Shown: one piece after another, positions 43,373 through 51,521 of the stretch
Layout of the letters: each line of letters begins with the position of its first letter
Numbering within the stretch: position 1 is the stretch's first letter
NCBI GenBank assembly: GCA_003388555.1
Contig: QQVD01000074.1
Location: 86,375 to 150,374 of the forward strand
DNA length: 64,000 nt
Origin: Acidobacteriota bacterium
GTDB lineage: Bacteria; Acidobacteriota; Thermoanaerobaculia; Multivoradales; Multivoraceae
Direction of reading: 5' to 3'
Notes under the pieces: generated by a model
What the model was told of the DNA's origin: nothing
Seen by the model: only the letters and a program-made list of their open reading frames with translations
Database searches by the model: none
Position numbers and translations under genes: made by a program

Positions 43373-44533
43373 TCAGCTCGCCAGAAGATGGGAGACGTGC
43401 GGCCCGTACAGCTCCGGCTCGAGCAGGAAGGAATCGTGTCCCTTCTCCGAGTGCACCGTGATGTGGATGCGCTCGACCCCCGCGCGTCGCAGGACGTGGG
43501 CGATCTCGACCTGCTCCTCGGGGTAGTAGCAGACGTCGCTGTCGATGCTGAAGATCAGATAGCGCTGCTCCCTGCAGCGGGCGAACAGCTCCACCGGATC
43601 GTCGACTCCCGCATCGGCCAGCGGATCGAACCGGTTCCAGGCATCGAGGATGCGCAGGTAGGAGTTGGCATCGAAGCGGCGGGCGAACTTCTCCCCCTGG
43701 TGCAGCATGTAGGACTCGAGCGGGTGGGTGACGCCGTACCAGAGACCGTCGAGGCGGGACGGCGCGCGCACCTCGCTGAGCGAACGTTCACTCAACGCCT
43801 CGAGGCTGACGAAGGTCTTGTGACTGATCATGCGCGCCACCGCCATGCCGGCGAAGGGGCCTTCGCCCGGCGCATAGCGCCCGCCGAGGTATCCGGGGTC
43901 CGATTCGATGGCGCGGATCTGCTCGAAGTTGTGGATCCGTTGCAGCGTCGTCGAGCGCATGCCGGTGGCGATCAGGATCACCCGCTCGACCCGCTCAGGG
44001 TAGAGCGTGGCGAAGTTGATGCACGCCATGCCGCCGGTCGACGGGCCGACGATCGCACGCAACCGCCGGATGCCGAGGTGGTCGAGCAACCTGGCCTGCG
44101 AGTGCACCGAGTCGGCGAAGGTGACGCGGGGGAAGTCGCAGCCCCACCACTCGCCGGTCGATGTGTTGGTGGTGGTCGGTCCGGTCGAACCGAAGCAGCC
44201 GCCGACGTAGTTGGCACAGACCACGAACCACCGGTTGGTGTCGTAGACCTTGCCGGGGCCGATGAAGGCGTCCCACCAGCCGACCTGCATCTCGTCCGTC
44301 CACCTTCGGCCGACCCGGTCGATCGCCGGGTTGAAACCGGCGGCGTGCTGCGAGCCGGTGAGGGCATGCACCACCAGGATCGCGTTGTCGGCGTTCGGCG
44401 AGAGCTCGCCCCAGGTCTGGTAGGCGATCTCCACCGGCAACTCGACGCCGCTGCCGAGGCGCAGCGGCCGTTCGGGCCCGATCTCGAAGAAGCGGGTCGC
44501 CCTCGGCGTGGGGTCGCTGGTCGCGTCGGCCAT
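43373..44533 (-). CDS. metX: Homoserine O-acetyltransferase family (MetX)
   Basis: 386 residues from ATG with GGGAGGGAGC upstream. The alpha/beta-hydrolase fold carries the MetX signatures 'AILVVHALTGSQHAAG', 'WWDAFIGPGKVYDTNRWFVV', 'NYVGGCFGSTGP', nucleophile S165 in GPSTGGM, 'YGVTHPLESYMLHQGEKFARRFD' and catalytic His in SEKGHDSFLLEPE. It makes O-acetyl-L-homoserine from homoserine and acetyl-CoA for methionine biosynthesis. The nucleophile context is GPSTGGM rather than the more common GGSMGGM, and the family also contains serine and succinyl-CoA-using members, so acyl donor and acceptor are not certain. No MetW or MetY gene is adjacent. Confidence 0.9.
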   Translation of the reverse strand: MADATSDPTPRATRFFEIGPERPLRLGSGVELPVEIAYQTWGELSPNADNAILVVHALTGSQHAAGFNPAIDRVGRRWTDEMQVGWWDAFIGPGKVYDTNRWFVVCANYVGGCFGSTGPTTTNTSTGEWWGCDFPRVTFADSVHSQARLLDHLGIRRLRAIVGPSTGGMACINFATLYPERVERVILIATGMRSTTLQRIHNFEQIRAIESDPGYLGGRYAPGEGPFAGMAVARMISHKTFVSLEALSERSLSEVRAPSRLDGLWYGVTHPLESYMLHQGEKFARRFDANSYLRILDAWNRFDPLADAGVDDPVELFARCREQRYLIFSIDSDVCYYPEEQVEIAHVLRRAGVERIHITVHSEKGHDSFLLEPELYGPHVSHLLAS

Positions 44534-44639
44534 CGTGCTCCCTCCCGCCAGAGCTCTCGGCGTCGTGCGGGAGTCGCACCTTAGCAGCGACTCGCCGGTC
44601 GCGAACCGGACCACCGAGGCGGTGACGTAGGCTGCCGAC

Positions 44640-45689
44640 ATGGCGAGCGGACGAGGGCCCGGACACAGACACCAACCGCGCCCCGCCGAGGGGTCGCAGC
44701 CACCGGAGCCTCCGGGGCCACGACGGATCGGCGGGAAGCAACGGGCCGTCGTGCACCGAATCGCGGTCCCTCTCGTCTGCGTGCTCGCGACGGTGCACCC
44801 CGACTCGGGCGCGAGCGTGGCCCAGAGCCGCGGTCAGGCCGTCGGCGAGGCGCCGCGAGGCGTTGAGGCCGGCTCCGTGGCGATCGACGCGCAGCACGCG
44901 CGAGGCCTCGAGCTCTACGCGCGCCGCGCCGAGGGCTCGCGTGGCGCCACTCCTGCAGCCGAGCCGATCGGCCAGGCGGTCCAGCTCCTCGCGGCGGCGC
45001 TCGAGCGGCGACCCGGTGACGTCGCCCTGAGGGCCGACCTGCTCCGCGCGCTGCTCTTCCAGGCCGAGTACGTGGCGACGACCGCGGACGCCAAGAAGCA
45101 GCTCTTCGAGCGTGGTCGGAGGATCTTCGTCGACGGTCTCGAGCGGCTCGAGCGCGAGAGCGGTGAGCGCCGTCTGCTCGAGCTACCGTCGGAGGACCTC
45201 CGCCGGACTCTCGCCGACGAGCCCGCCGCCGGTCGCCTGGTCTTCTGGGGCGCGGTGCACTACGGGCTGTGGGGCGAGTACTACGGCACCCTCGCGGCGG
45301 TGCGTCGTGGGCTGGCGAAGAAGCTGCGGATCTACGGTGAGGCCGCCCGCGCCCTCGATCCCGAGCTCGACGGCTACGGGCCGAGCCGGTTCCTCGGCCG
45401 GCTGCACCACCTGACGCCGAGGGTACCGCTGGTCACCGGCTGGGCGGATCGCGACGAAGCGGTGCGCCTCCTTCGCGAGGCGGCGACGAAGGCCTCCGAA
45501 GACCCGCTGAACCGGCTCTTCTACGCCGAGGCACTGTGGGACCTGCGCGGCGAGCACCGCCTGGCCCTCGAGCAGCTCGCACTGGCCGCCCGCCTGACCC
45601 CACGTCCCGATCATCGGATCGAGGACGCCAGGGCGCTCGAGCGTGTCGCCGAGCTCGAGCGCCGGATCCGCGACGACCTGCAGCGTTGA
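44640..45689 (+). CDS. Exported TPR-like protein (TatT-like)
   Basis: 349 residues from ATG (weak Shine-Dalgarno), divergent from metX. The N-terminal 60 residues are basic/Pro-rich with a hydrophobic stretch VHRIAVPLVCVLATVH that may be a signal or anchor. The rest is alpha-helical: 'AIDAQHARGLELYARRAEGS', 'GDVALRADLLRALLFQAEY', 'LVFWGAVHYGLWGEYYG', 'GYGPSRFLGRLHHLTPRVPL', 'DEAVRLLREAATKASEDPL' and 'RLFYAEALWDLRGEHRLAL', consistent with tetratricopeptide-type repeats and the TRAP-T-associated TatT family. Function not established; such proteins often act as periplasmic scaffolds. Confidence 0.72.
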   Translation: MASGRGPGHRHQPRPAEGSQPPEPPGPRRIGGKQRAVVHRIAVPLVCVLATVHPDSGASVAQSRGQAVGEAPRGVEAGSVAIDAQHARGLELYARRAEGSRGATPAAEPIGQAVQLLAAALERRPGDVALRADLLRALLFQAEYVATTADAKKQLFERGRRIFVDGLERLERESGERRLLELPSEDLRRTLADEPAAGRLVFWGAVHYGLWGEYYGTLAAVRRGLAKKLRIYGEAARALDPELDGYGPSRFLGRLHHLTPRVPLVTGWADRDEAVRLLREAATKASEDPLNRLFYAEALWDLRGEHRLALEQLALAARLTPRPDHRIEDARALERVAELERRIRDDLQR

Positions 45690-45752
45690 GCCGAGGCGCG
45701 GCGCGCCCGCCCGAAGCCGGCGCGGCGGCGTCGAAGAGCCGCGCGGTGCGTT

Positions 45753-46709
45753 TCAGTGCGACTCTGCGCCGTGCTCTTCGGGCGCTGCCTCTTCGACCCC
45801 TTCGGCCGGCGAGTCCGCAGCGGCCTCCAGCGTCACGGTGCGGGTCACGCGGTTGAACGGACCCTCGACCCAGTTGCCCTCGGCGTCGATCAGCTCGAGC
45901 TGGATCGTGACGCTGCCCGGGGTCAGACCCTCGATCAGGTAGGGCACCCAGTCGGTGAGCATGAACTCGTTGCCGTTGACCGTCGCCCGCACCTTGTAGC
46001 CGTCGGCCGAGAGGTCGACGTTCACCAGGTAGAAGTCGAGCATCAGGCGCTCGATGTCGCTGCCCACGTAGGAGCCCTTCGGGCGGCTGTAGAAGAGGTG
46101 CGGCTGGGTGAAGTCGACCTCCGCCGACGGCTCGCCGCCGACCGTGAAATCGGTGAGCACCACCGCGCCGGGGCTCTTGACGCTCTCGTGGTAGGAGCGC
46201 GACAGGAAGGCCAGCAGCACGTAGTAGCCCGGCGTCAGCTCGGTCTCCACGGACTCCTCGTAGTGGGCGCTGTACGGCCCGTTGTTGAGGATCAGGTGGA
46301 TGTGCTGGCCGTCACCGGAGTTGGCGATCCCCTTGGTCGCGGCGTCGCTGGTCTGCACTCCGAGCTCGTAGTTCGCCACTCCGAAGTGCATCGAGGTGGT
46401 ACCGGGAGCGAGATCCGCCCCCTGCTCGATTCCGTGCAGCTCGAGCGTCGCGTCGGCGAAAGCCGGCGAGTCGGGCATCGGCGTCAGAGTCAGGCCACCG
46501 GCGCTCAGCGTTCCGTCAGGCGACGCCGCGTCGCTGGCGACCTCCGCCGTCTCGGCCGGCTCGTCGGCGGGCGCACAGCCGATCAGCGAGGTCCCGGCAG
46601 CGACGACGAGAAGGGTGGCCAGCAACGGGACCGGTCGCCGATGGCCGACTCCCCCGGCTCCCTCGGCGACCACCGGACCGGCTTCACGAAACCTAGAGCA
46701 CCAACGCAT
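45753..46709 (-). CDS. Hypothetical lipoprotein
   Basis: 318 residues from ATG at 46709, which has GGGAGG 6 bases upstream. Lipobox LIGC (Cys45) follows LLATLLVVAAGTS. The mature N-terminus is acidic and flexible (ADEPAETAEVASDAASPDG). Body motifs: 'LELHGIEQGADLAPGTTSMHFGV', 'GQHIHLILNNGPYSAHYEES', 'GYYVLLAFLSRSYHESVKSP' and 'PHLFYSRPKGSY', a beta-rich, His-containing pattern I associate with exported proteins in Bacteroidetes and relatives. The tail is again acidic. No enzymatic site is recognised; periplasmic or outer-membrane lipoprotein of unknown function. Confidence 0.78.
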   Translation of the reverse strand: MRWCSRFREAGPVVAEGAGGVGHRRPVPLLATLLVVAAGTSLIGCAPADEPAETAEVASDAASPDGTLSAGGLTLTPMPDSPAFADATLELHGIEQGADLAPGTTSMHFGVANYELGVQTSDAATKGIANSGDGQHIHLILNNGPYSAHYEESVETELTPGYYVLLAFLSRSYHESVKSPGAVVLTDFTVGGEPSAEVDFTQPHLFYSRPKGSYVGSDIERLMLDFYLVNVDLSADGYKVRATVNGNEFMLTDWVPYLIEGLTPGSVTIQLELIDAEGNWVEGPFNRVTRTVTLEAAADSPAEGVEEAAPEEHGAESH

Positions 46710-46875
46710 GTACGACCTCCCACGCATGACGATTCGAAGAACGCACACCGGTCGGGGACCTGGGCGATCGCCCGAGCCGGTGGCCCGACCACCGTACCAT
46801 CGCCGGGCCACGGCTGCCGGCGTAGAGCCGTCTGCCGCGACGCGGTGCTCCGGCGCACCCGGACGCTCGTAGCGC

Positions 46876-47181
46876 CTACCAGCTCGACTTGGTCACGCCC
46901 GGGAGCTCGCCACGCAGGGCGAGGGCGCGCAGGGCGATGCGCGACAGGCCGAACTTGCGGTAGTACGCGCGCGGGCGACCGGAGAGGTTGCACCGGTTGC
47001 GCACCCGCACCGGGCTCGAGTCGCGCGGCAGCTTGTTCAGCATGCGCGCCGCGATCTCCCGCTCCTCGAGAGGGATCGACAGATCCTTGACCCGGCTGCG
47101 CAGCTCGTCGCGGCGCTCCTTGTAGATCCGGACCTTCTTCTTGCGCTGATTGTTCTTGTAGATCGCTGCTTTGCTTGCCAT
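46876..47181 (-). CDS. rpsN: 30S ribosomal protein S14, zinc-free (C-minus) form
   Basis: 101 residues with GGAG before the ATG. The family is unmistakable: '[20 protein letters not shown]', '[17 protein letters not shown]' and the C-terminal '[21 protein letters not shown] ... LPGVTKSSW'. It lacks the CxxC...CxxC zinc ribbon of short S14, so it is the longer zinc-independent form. It is not in a ribosomal-protein operon; its neighbours are an unrelated lipoprotein and an arginase-family gene. Stand-alone C-minus S14 copies are often paralogues used under zinc limitation, but whether a second S14 exists in this genome cannot be seen here. Confidence 0.95.
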   Translation of the reverse strand: MASKAAIYKNNQRKKKVRIYKERRDELRSRVKDLSIPLEEREIAARMLNKLPRDSSPVRVRNRCNLSGRPRAYYRKFGLSRIALRALALRGELPGVTKSSW

Positions 47182-47651
47182 CGGATGCTCCTGGAACGCG
47201 CGGCCGTCGTCGTCGGATGGGCCGGCGTCCTCTGCTGGGGAATCGGTACTCGCCTGTTTTGAGAGATCGTGTCTTCGATGCGGGGAGGAGGCGGCGATGT
47301 TTCGGCCGCGGCGCCCTCGTGCGACGCTGATCTGCCCCTCGACAGACGCGCAACCCGCACGGACCGCAGAGCATAGCAGAGCCGGAGCCCGAAGCCCAGG
47401 AGTCCAGGGGGCTCGTGCGTGCGGTCCCGGTCGAGGGCCCGCGAGGCCCTCGTCGCCCCTGTCCTCCTCCCTCCCGGTCGTGCGTCGGCAGGCGCTCGGC
47501 GACAACGAGGCGTGACAGGGCCGCGGCAGGATACTCTGACCTCCGTCCCGATCTCTGACCTCCACCCCGTTCGTCCTTCCGTCCCGTTCATCGCGAAGGG
47601 CCCGTGCACCGCCGCGGCGGTCGTACGTGGCACTCCCGGAGGAATCTCTCG
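47182..47651. other. Intergenic region between divergent rpsN and ureohydrolase genes
   Basis: 470 bases that must hold both promoters. I see a direct repeat of 11 bp (annotated separately) on the ureohydrolase side and no clear Zur-like palindrome on the rpsN side. No RNA gene or credible short gene is visible. Confidence 0.5.
47534..47563 (+). promoter_or_regulatory. Direct repeat of 11 bp upstream of the ureohydrolase gene
   Basis: CTCTGACCTCC occurs at 47534 and 47553, a 19-base offset (close to two helical turns), about 90-120 bases before the ATG. Such spacing fits a tandem binding site for one regulator, but it could be chance. Confidence 0.35.
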
Positions 47652-48518
47652 ATGAAGCCATCAGCCGACGGTCCGAGCGACGAGGTCCTCGGAGATCTCG
47701 AGTCGGGCGATGTGGCGTTGGTCGGGGTGCCCTACGACGCCGACTCGTCGCACCTGCGCGGCGCCGCCGAGGCGCCGCAGGCGATCAGGGCCCAGCTGTT
47801 CCGTGCATCGGCCAATCCCTGCTCCGAGCTCGGCGTCGATCTCTCCGAGACCGACCGCTGGCGCGATCTGGGCGACCTCGGGCTGGCCAACGAGAGCGGC
47901 GCGGCCGCCGCCGAGGACCGGCGACGGATCGAGTCGTTGGCGGCGGCGATCGCGCGCCAGGGAGCTCGCCCGCTCCTCCTCGGTGGCGACCATTCGATCA
48001 CCTACGCCGCGGTGCGTGCCCTGGCGCGACGCGACGAGACGATCACCGTGGTGCAGTTCGACGCCCATCCGGATCTCTACGACGAGCTCGACGGCAACCG
48101 CTTCTCGCACGCCTGTCCCTTCGCCCGGCTGCTCGAGGAGGACCGCATCGCCGGGCTGCTGCAGATCGGCGTGCGCACCTTCAACCCCCACCAGAGATCA
48201 CAGGCAGAGCGCTTCGGCGTCGACAGCCTGGAGATGAAGGACTTCCGCGACGGCGCCGATCTCACCCTCGACCCGCCGCTCTACGTCACCATCGATCTCG
48301 ACGTGCTCGATCCGGCACATGCCCCGGCGGTGTCGCACCCGGAGCCAGGTGGCCTCACCACCCGCGACCTCATCGACCTCATCCACGCCCTCCCCGGTCC
48401 GATCGTCGGCGCCGACCTGGTCGAGCTCAACCCTCGCCTCGACGACCGCGACCGCTCGGCCACGGTGGCGGCAAAGGTGCTCAAGGAGCTGCTGGCGCAG
48501 ATGCTGCTCGAACCCTGA
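47652..48518 (+). CDS. Arginase/agmatinase family ureohydrolase
   Basis: 288 residues with GGAGGAA before ATG. Binuclear manganese ligands are all present: H114 in GGDHS, D137-H139-D141 in FDAHPDLYD, and D215/D217 in IDLDVLDP. Also '[19 protein letters not shown]' at the N-terminus, '[14 protein letters not shown]', 'QIGVRTF' and '[15 protein letters not shown]', which belong to the agmatinase/formimidoylglutamase branch rather than true arginase. It hydrolyses a guanidino compound to urea or formamide; agmatine is the most likely substrate by sequence but this is not proven. No polyamine gene is next to it, though a spermidine-synthase-like gene lies elsewhere in the window. Confidence 0.9.
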   Translation: MKPSADGPSDEVLGDLESGDVALVGVPYDADSSHLRGAAEAPQAIRAQLFRASANPCSELGVDLSETDRWRDLGDLGLANESGAAAAEDRRRIESLAAAIARQGARPLLLGGDHSITYAAVRALARRDETITVVQFDAHPDLYDELDGNRFSHACPFARLLEEDRIAGLLQIGVRTFNPHQRSQAERFGVDSLEMKDFRDGADLTLDPPLYVTIDLDVLDPAHAPAVSHPEPGGLTTRDLIDLIHALPGPIVGADLVELNPRLDDRDRSATVAAKVLKELLAQMLLEP

Positions 48519-48557
48519 GCGGGTGGACGTCCTGCCTCGCCCGGTCGGAAGCCGGGC

Positions 48558-49415
48558 TCAGACCGCGGGGTCGCCGAGACTCTCGATCAGGTCGGACTCG
48601 AGCTCTGCCGCGCTGGCGTAGCGCTCCTCGGGGGACTTGCGCAGCAGGCGCGCCAGGATGCGATCGAGGCTCACCGGCACCTCGGAGCGCAGCTCCTGGA
48701 GCGGCCGTGGCTCCTCCTCGCGAACGGCTCGGAAGTAGCTGATCAGGTCGTGGGCGTTGAACGGCGGTTGACCTCCGACCAGCTCGTAGAGCACGCAGCC
48801 GAGGGCGAAGAGGTCGCAACGCTCGTCGACCTCCGCACCCTCGAGCTGTTCCGGCGCCATGTAGCCGGCGTGGCCGACCACCTGACCCACCGCGGTGTGG
48901 AAGGCGTTGTCCGCGGCGGAGGCGTCGCGCAGCATCTTGACCAGGCCGAACTCGATCAGCTTGAGCACGCCGTCGGGTCGGAGGATCAGAGTCTCCGGTC
49001 TGACGTTGCGGTGCACGACGCGCTGGGCGTGCAGCGCCCCGAGGCCCCGGCTCGCCTGGATCGCGATGCTGATGCTCAGGGCCAGTGGCGGTGGCCCCTT
49101 GCGCACCAGATCGGACACCGTGCGCCCCGGCACCAGCTCACGGGCGATGTAGTGCACCTCGCCGACTCCAGGCCCGCCGACCAGCTCGTGGTCGTGCACC
49201 ATGGCGCTGCCCCAGGCGATGAAGCCGGCGATGTTCTCGTGGCGCACCGCCTTCTCGAGACTCACCTCTCGCTCGAAGCGGGCGATCGCCTCCTTGCTAC
49301 GTCGCCACGCTGGAAGCACCTGCAGCGCGACCATGGATCCGTCCGCGTTGCGGGCCCGGAAGTGGTAGCGGGCCGGCAGCGGCTCGAGCAGCTCGTACTC
49401 GGCGATCGTGCGCAT
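48558..49415 (-). CDS. Protein-kinase-fold pseudokinase
   Basis: 285 residues from ATG. The overall kinase fold is obvious: 'YHFRARNADGSMVALQVLPAW', 'AIARFEREVSLEKAVRHENI', 'YIARELVPGRTVSDLV', 'GLGALHAQRVVHRNVRPETL', 'GHAGYMAPEQLEGAEVDERC' and 'DLFALGCVLYELVGGQPPF'. But every key catalytic residue is altered: VAxK has Q32 for Lys, HRD has N137 for Asp, the following Lys is R139, the metal-binding Asn is T142, and DFG is E155-F-G. The glycine-rich loop is also absent. So phosphotransfer by the canonical mechanism is unlikely; it should be a scaffold or sensor. No transmembrane helix or sensor domain follows. Confidence 0.85.
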   Translation of the reverse strand: MRTIAEYELLEPLPARYHFRARNADGSMVALQVLPAWRRSKEAIARFEREVSLEKAVRHENIAGFIAWGSAMVHDHELVGGPGVGEVHYIARELVPGRTVSDLVRKGPPPLALSISIAIQASRGLGALHAQRVVHRNVRPETLILRPDGVLKLIEFGLVKMLRDASAADNAFHTAVGQVVGHAGYMAPEQLEGAEVDERCDLFALGCVLYELVGGQPPFNAHDLISYFRAVREEEPRPLQELRSEVPVSLDRILARLLRKSPEERYASAAELESDLIESLGDPAV

Positions 49416-49615
49416 CGGGATCCCGGGTGACGTGAGTGATCGGCAGGAGACGAAGGCAGGGGCGGTCCGGGCGAGGCACGAAGCGTACCCCGAACCGGGT
49501 CCCGCCGCGGCGTGCGGGGTTCGGATCCGAGGCCTCGATCGGGACGTGACGGCGCCCATGCCCCCCTCCGCCACGGCGTTGGCCGGATGCTCGTCCGGAC
49601 GGATAGGCTCCAGCC

Positions 49616-50287
49616 ATGCTCGACACCAGCGCCCCTTCGACCCGTCGTCTTCGACCTCCGCGCCGACGTTCGTTCGCGGCGGCGCTCTGCTGCTCGGCGC
49701 TGCTCACCGCCCTCGCGAGCGGGGCGAACGCAGTCTGCGACCTGCCGTTGACGGAGGCGCTCCAGAGAGGAGAGGCGCGCTTCATCGTGCTGCGTCACGA
49801 GAAGAAGGGGCCTGATCGCCGTCCTGCTCTACCGGCCGAGATCTCCGACTGCCAGCGCCGCTTCCGCGGTCGCGAGAACCAGGACTTCCGTGTGCTGTTG
49901 CAGGAGGACGCTGTGCACGACGCGGCCCGCACCCGTGCCGGCCTGGACGCCCACGCCACCCTGGCGCCGATCCTCTTCCACAGCCGCTACTGCCGCTCGC
50001 TGGAGACGGCTCTGGCGATGCTGGGCCCGGAGGAGCGGCTGGTCGAGATCGCGGCGCTCGACCTGTACACCGGCAACCTCGAGTCCGCTCTCGCCGAGGC
50101 GGCCCGGGTGCTGGACGAGGCGGGGATCGAGACTCCCGCGGTCCTCATCACCCACAAGGACCGATTCGGCGATCTCGGCCTGGCCGAACCGGTTCAGGGT
50201 GCCGGCTATGTGATCTCCGGCTCTGGCACCTGCCTGGCCACCGTCGATCCGGCGGATGCAGCGGATCCCGGAGCTCCCCGGCGCTGA
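49616..50287 (+). CDS. Exported histidine-phosphatase-like protein
   Basis: 223 residues. Leader: 'FAAALCCSALLTALASGANA'. The histidine phosphatase outline is recognisable: 'FIVLRHEKKG' (the RHG motif reads RHE), 'FHSRYCRSLETALAMLG' (second motif, S-x-x-x-R-x-x-x-T-A) and 'VLITHKDRFGDLGL' (the second catalytic His). The catalytic His of the first motif and the Arg of the second are therefore present. Family members cleave phosphate esters through a phosphohistidine. Since it is exported, the substrate is extracytoplasmic; unknown. Divergent from the pseudokinase gene, 200 bases away. Confidence 0.75.
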   Translation: MLDTSAPSTRRLRPPRRRSFAAALCCSALLTALASGANAVCDLPLTEALQRGEARFIVLRHEKKGPDRRPALPAEISDCQRRFRGRENQDFRVLLQEDAVHDAARTRAGLDAHATLAPILFHSRYCRSLETALAMLGPEERLVEIAALDLYTGNLESALAEAARVLDEAGIETPAVLITHKDRFGDLGLAEPVQGAGYVISGSGTCLATVDPADAADPGAPRR

Positions 50288-50343
50288 CGGCGCGAGGCCC
50301 ACGGAGCGACGGCCTTCCGCGCGGAGCGGGCCGGGCCAGCTCA

Positions 50344-50386
50344 TTGATCATTGGCTATTTATTGGGCTATGCTCCTTCGGCATAGC
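50344..50386 (+). promoter_or_regulatory. Promoter-like sequence with overlapping inverted repeat
   Basis: TTGATC, 18 bases, TATGCT gives a plausible sigma-70-type promoter in an AT-rich island. A perfect 7-bp repeat GCTATGC / GCATAGC (50366-50386, 7-base loop) overlaps the -10 element, as an operator would. It lies about 150 bases before the TTG start of the methyltransferase-like gene. Confidence 0.45.
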
Positions 50387-50531
50387 GGGCACCGCGGAGT
50401 GACGGCAAGTCTCGAAACCCCGGGGCTTTGCACTGGACTTCACCGGGCTCCGCATTCTGGGCGGTCGCTGCACGCCGAACCGAGCGGAGCGGCCTCCCGC
50501 CGCGGGCCCGACCCTGCGACTGGAGAAGAGC

Positions 50532-51521
50532 TTGGGCTGGCTGCAGCGAATCCTCACCCGAGACAGCGACGGGCACGACGCATCGTCCAATCCGCCGACG
50601 ACGCCCGACGGCGCACCGGCGCGTCGTGAGGGAGGCGAACCGCCTGCCCCGCAGCAGGTGCACCACAGCCGCTCGCTGCCGGTGGCGCTCGCGGCGCTGC
50701 GCTCGCTCGAGGTCCCGCGGGTGCTCGACCTCGGGCCTGCCTGCCCCGACAACATGACGTTCTTCGGCGAGCTCGGCTGCCGGCTCGAGATCTTCGACCT
50801 CTACACCTGGTTGTGCGACTACCGCACACGCTCGTCGAGGCGCGGCGACTCGGCCATCGACGCGGCCCTCGATCGCCTGCTCGGCAGCGAGGACGGGCAG
50901 GAAGGCGACCGGGCGCCCGACGAGGACGAGACGGTGGACCTCATCCTCGCCTGGGACCTGATCGACTATCTGGAGACAGACGAGATCGGTCGCCTGTTCG
51001 AGCGACTCCAGCGCCGGCGCGGCGACAACACCCGGCTGTTGATGATCCCGTCGTACCGCGGCCCGATCCCCCACCGACCCCGACGGTACCGGGTGGTCGA
51101 CTCCGAACACCTGCGTTGCGACGAGCCACGCAGCGACGGCCGCCCCAGCCCGGGACACAAGGAGCGGCGGCTGCTGATGTCCCTGCCCGGCTACGAGATC
51201 GAGAGCGCCTTCCTGATGCAGCGCGGTGTGCAGGAGTTCGTCTTCCGCTCGCGAGGACGCACGGCCGACCGTGCGGTGACCGCCACGACCGGAGCCGAGG
51301 AGGTGCCCACGCGGATCTCGGCACCAGGCCCGCAGATCGACGCAGGCTCGTCGCAGCGCCGCGTCGACGTCGACGAGCGCCCGGCTGGCGCTGCGCCGTC
51401 CGGCGGATCGGGCCAACGCCTGCAAACCGGTGCGACCCGCGGGCGAGAGAACGCACGCGGTCTTCGCTCAGAGGTGCCGGCGCCCGGATCCGGGACCGTC
51501 TCCGGGCTGCGGCACCGCTGA
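50532..51521 (+). CDS. Class I methyltransferase-like protein, degenerate
   Basis: 329 residues from TTG with GGAG 7 bases upstream. The Rossmann part reads 'VPRVLDLGPACPDNMTFFG' then 'LEIFDLYTWL' and 'DLILAWDLIDYLETDEIGRL', an outline of motifs I, II and IV, but the glycine-rich loop is poor (DLGPACPDN), so SAM binding is doubtful. Later 'HKERRLLMSLPGYEIESAFL' resembles the final strand of the methyltransferase fold. The N-terminal 50 residues and the C-terminal 70 are Gly/Ser/Pro/Arg-rich and disordered-looking. Its last 54 bases overlap the 3' end of the convergent PDZ gene. Function unknown. Confidence 0.7.
   Translation: MGWLQRILTRDSDGHDASSNPPTTPDGAPARREGGEPPAPQQVHHSRSLPVALAALRSLEVPRVLDLGPACPDNMTFFGELGCRLEIFDLYTWLCDYRTRSSRRGDSAIDAALDRLLGSEDGQEGDRAPDEDETVDLILAWDLIDYLETDEIGRLFERLQRRRGDNTRLLMIPSYRGPIPHRPRRYRVVDSEHLRCDEPRSDGRPSPGHKERRLLMSLPGYEIESAFLMQRGVQEFVFRSRGRTADRAVTATTGAEEVPTRISAPGPQIDAGSSQRRVDVDERPAGAAPSGGSGQRLQTGATRGRENARGLRSEVPAPGSGTVSGLRHR

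Noticed and set aside
39941..44584. Very long open frame (over 1500 codons) on the plus strand
   Set aside because: It runs antisense to the dockerin, cohesin and metX genes, has no recognisable domain and spans several real genes; it is a by-product of high GC.
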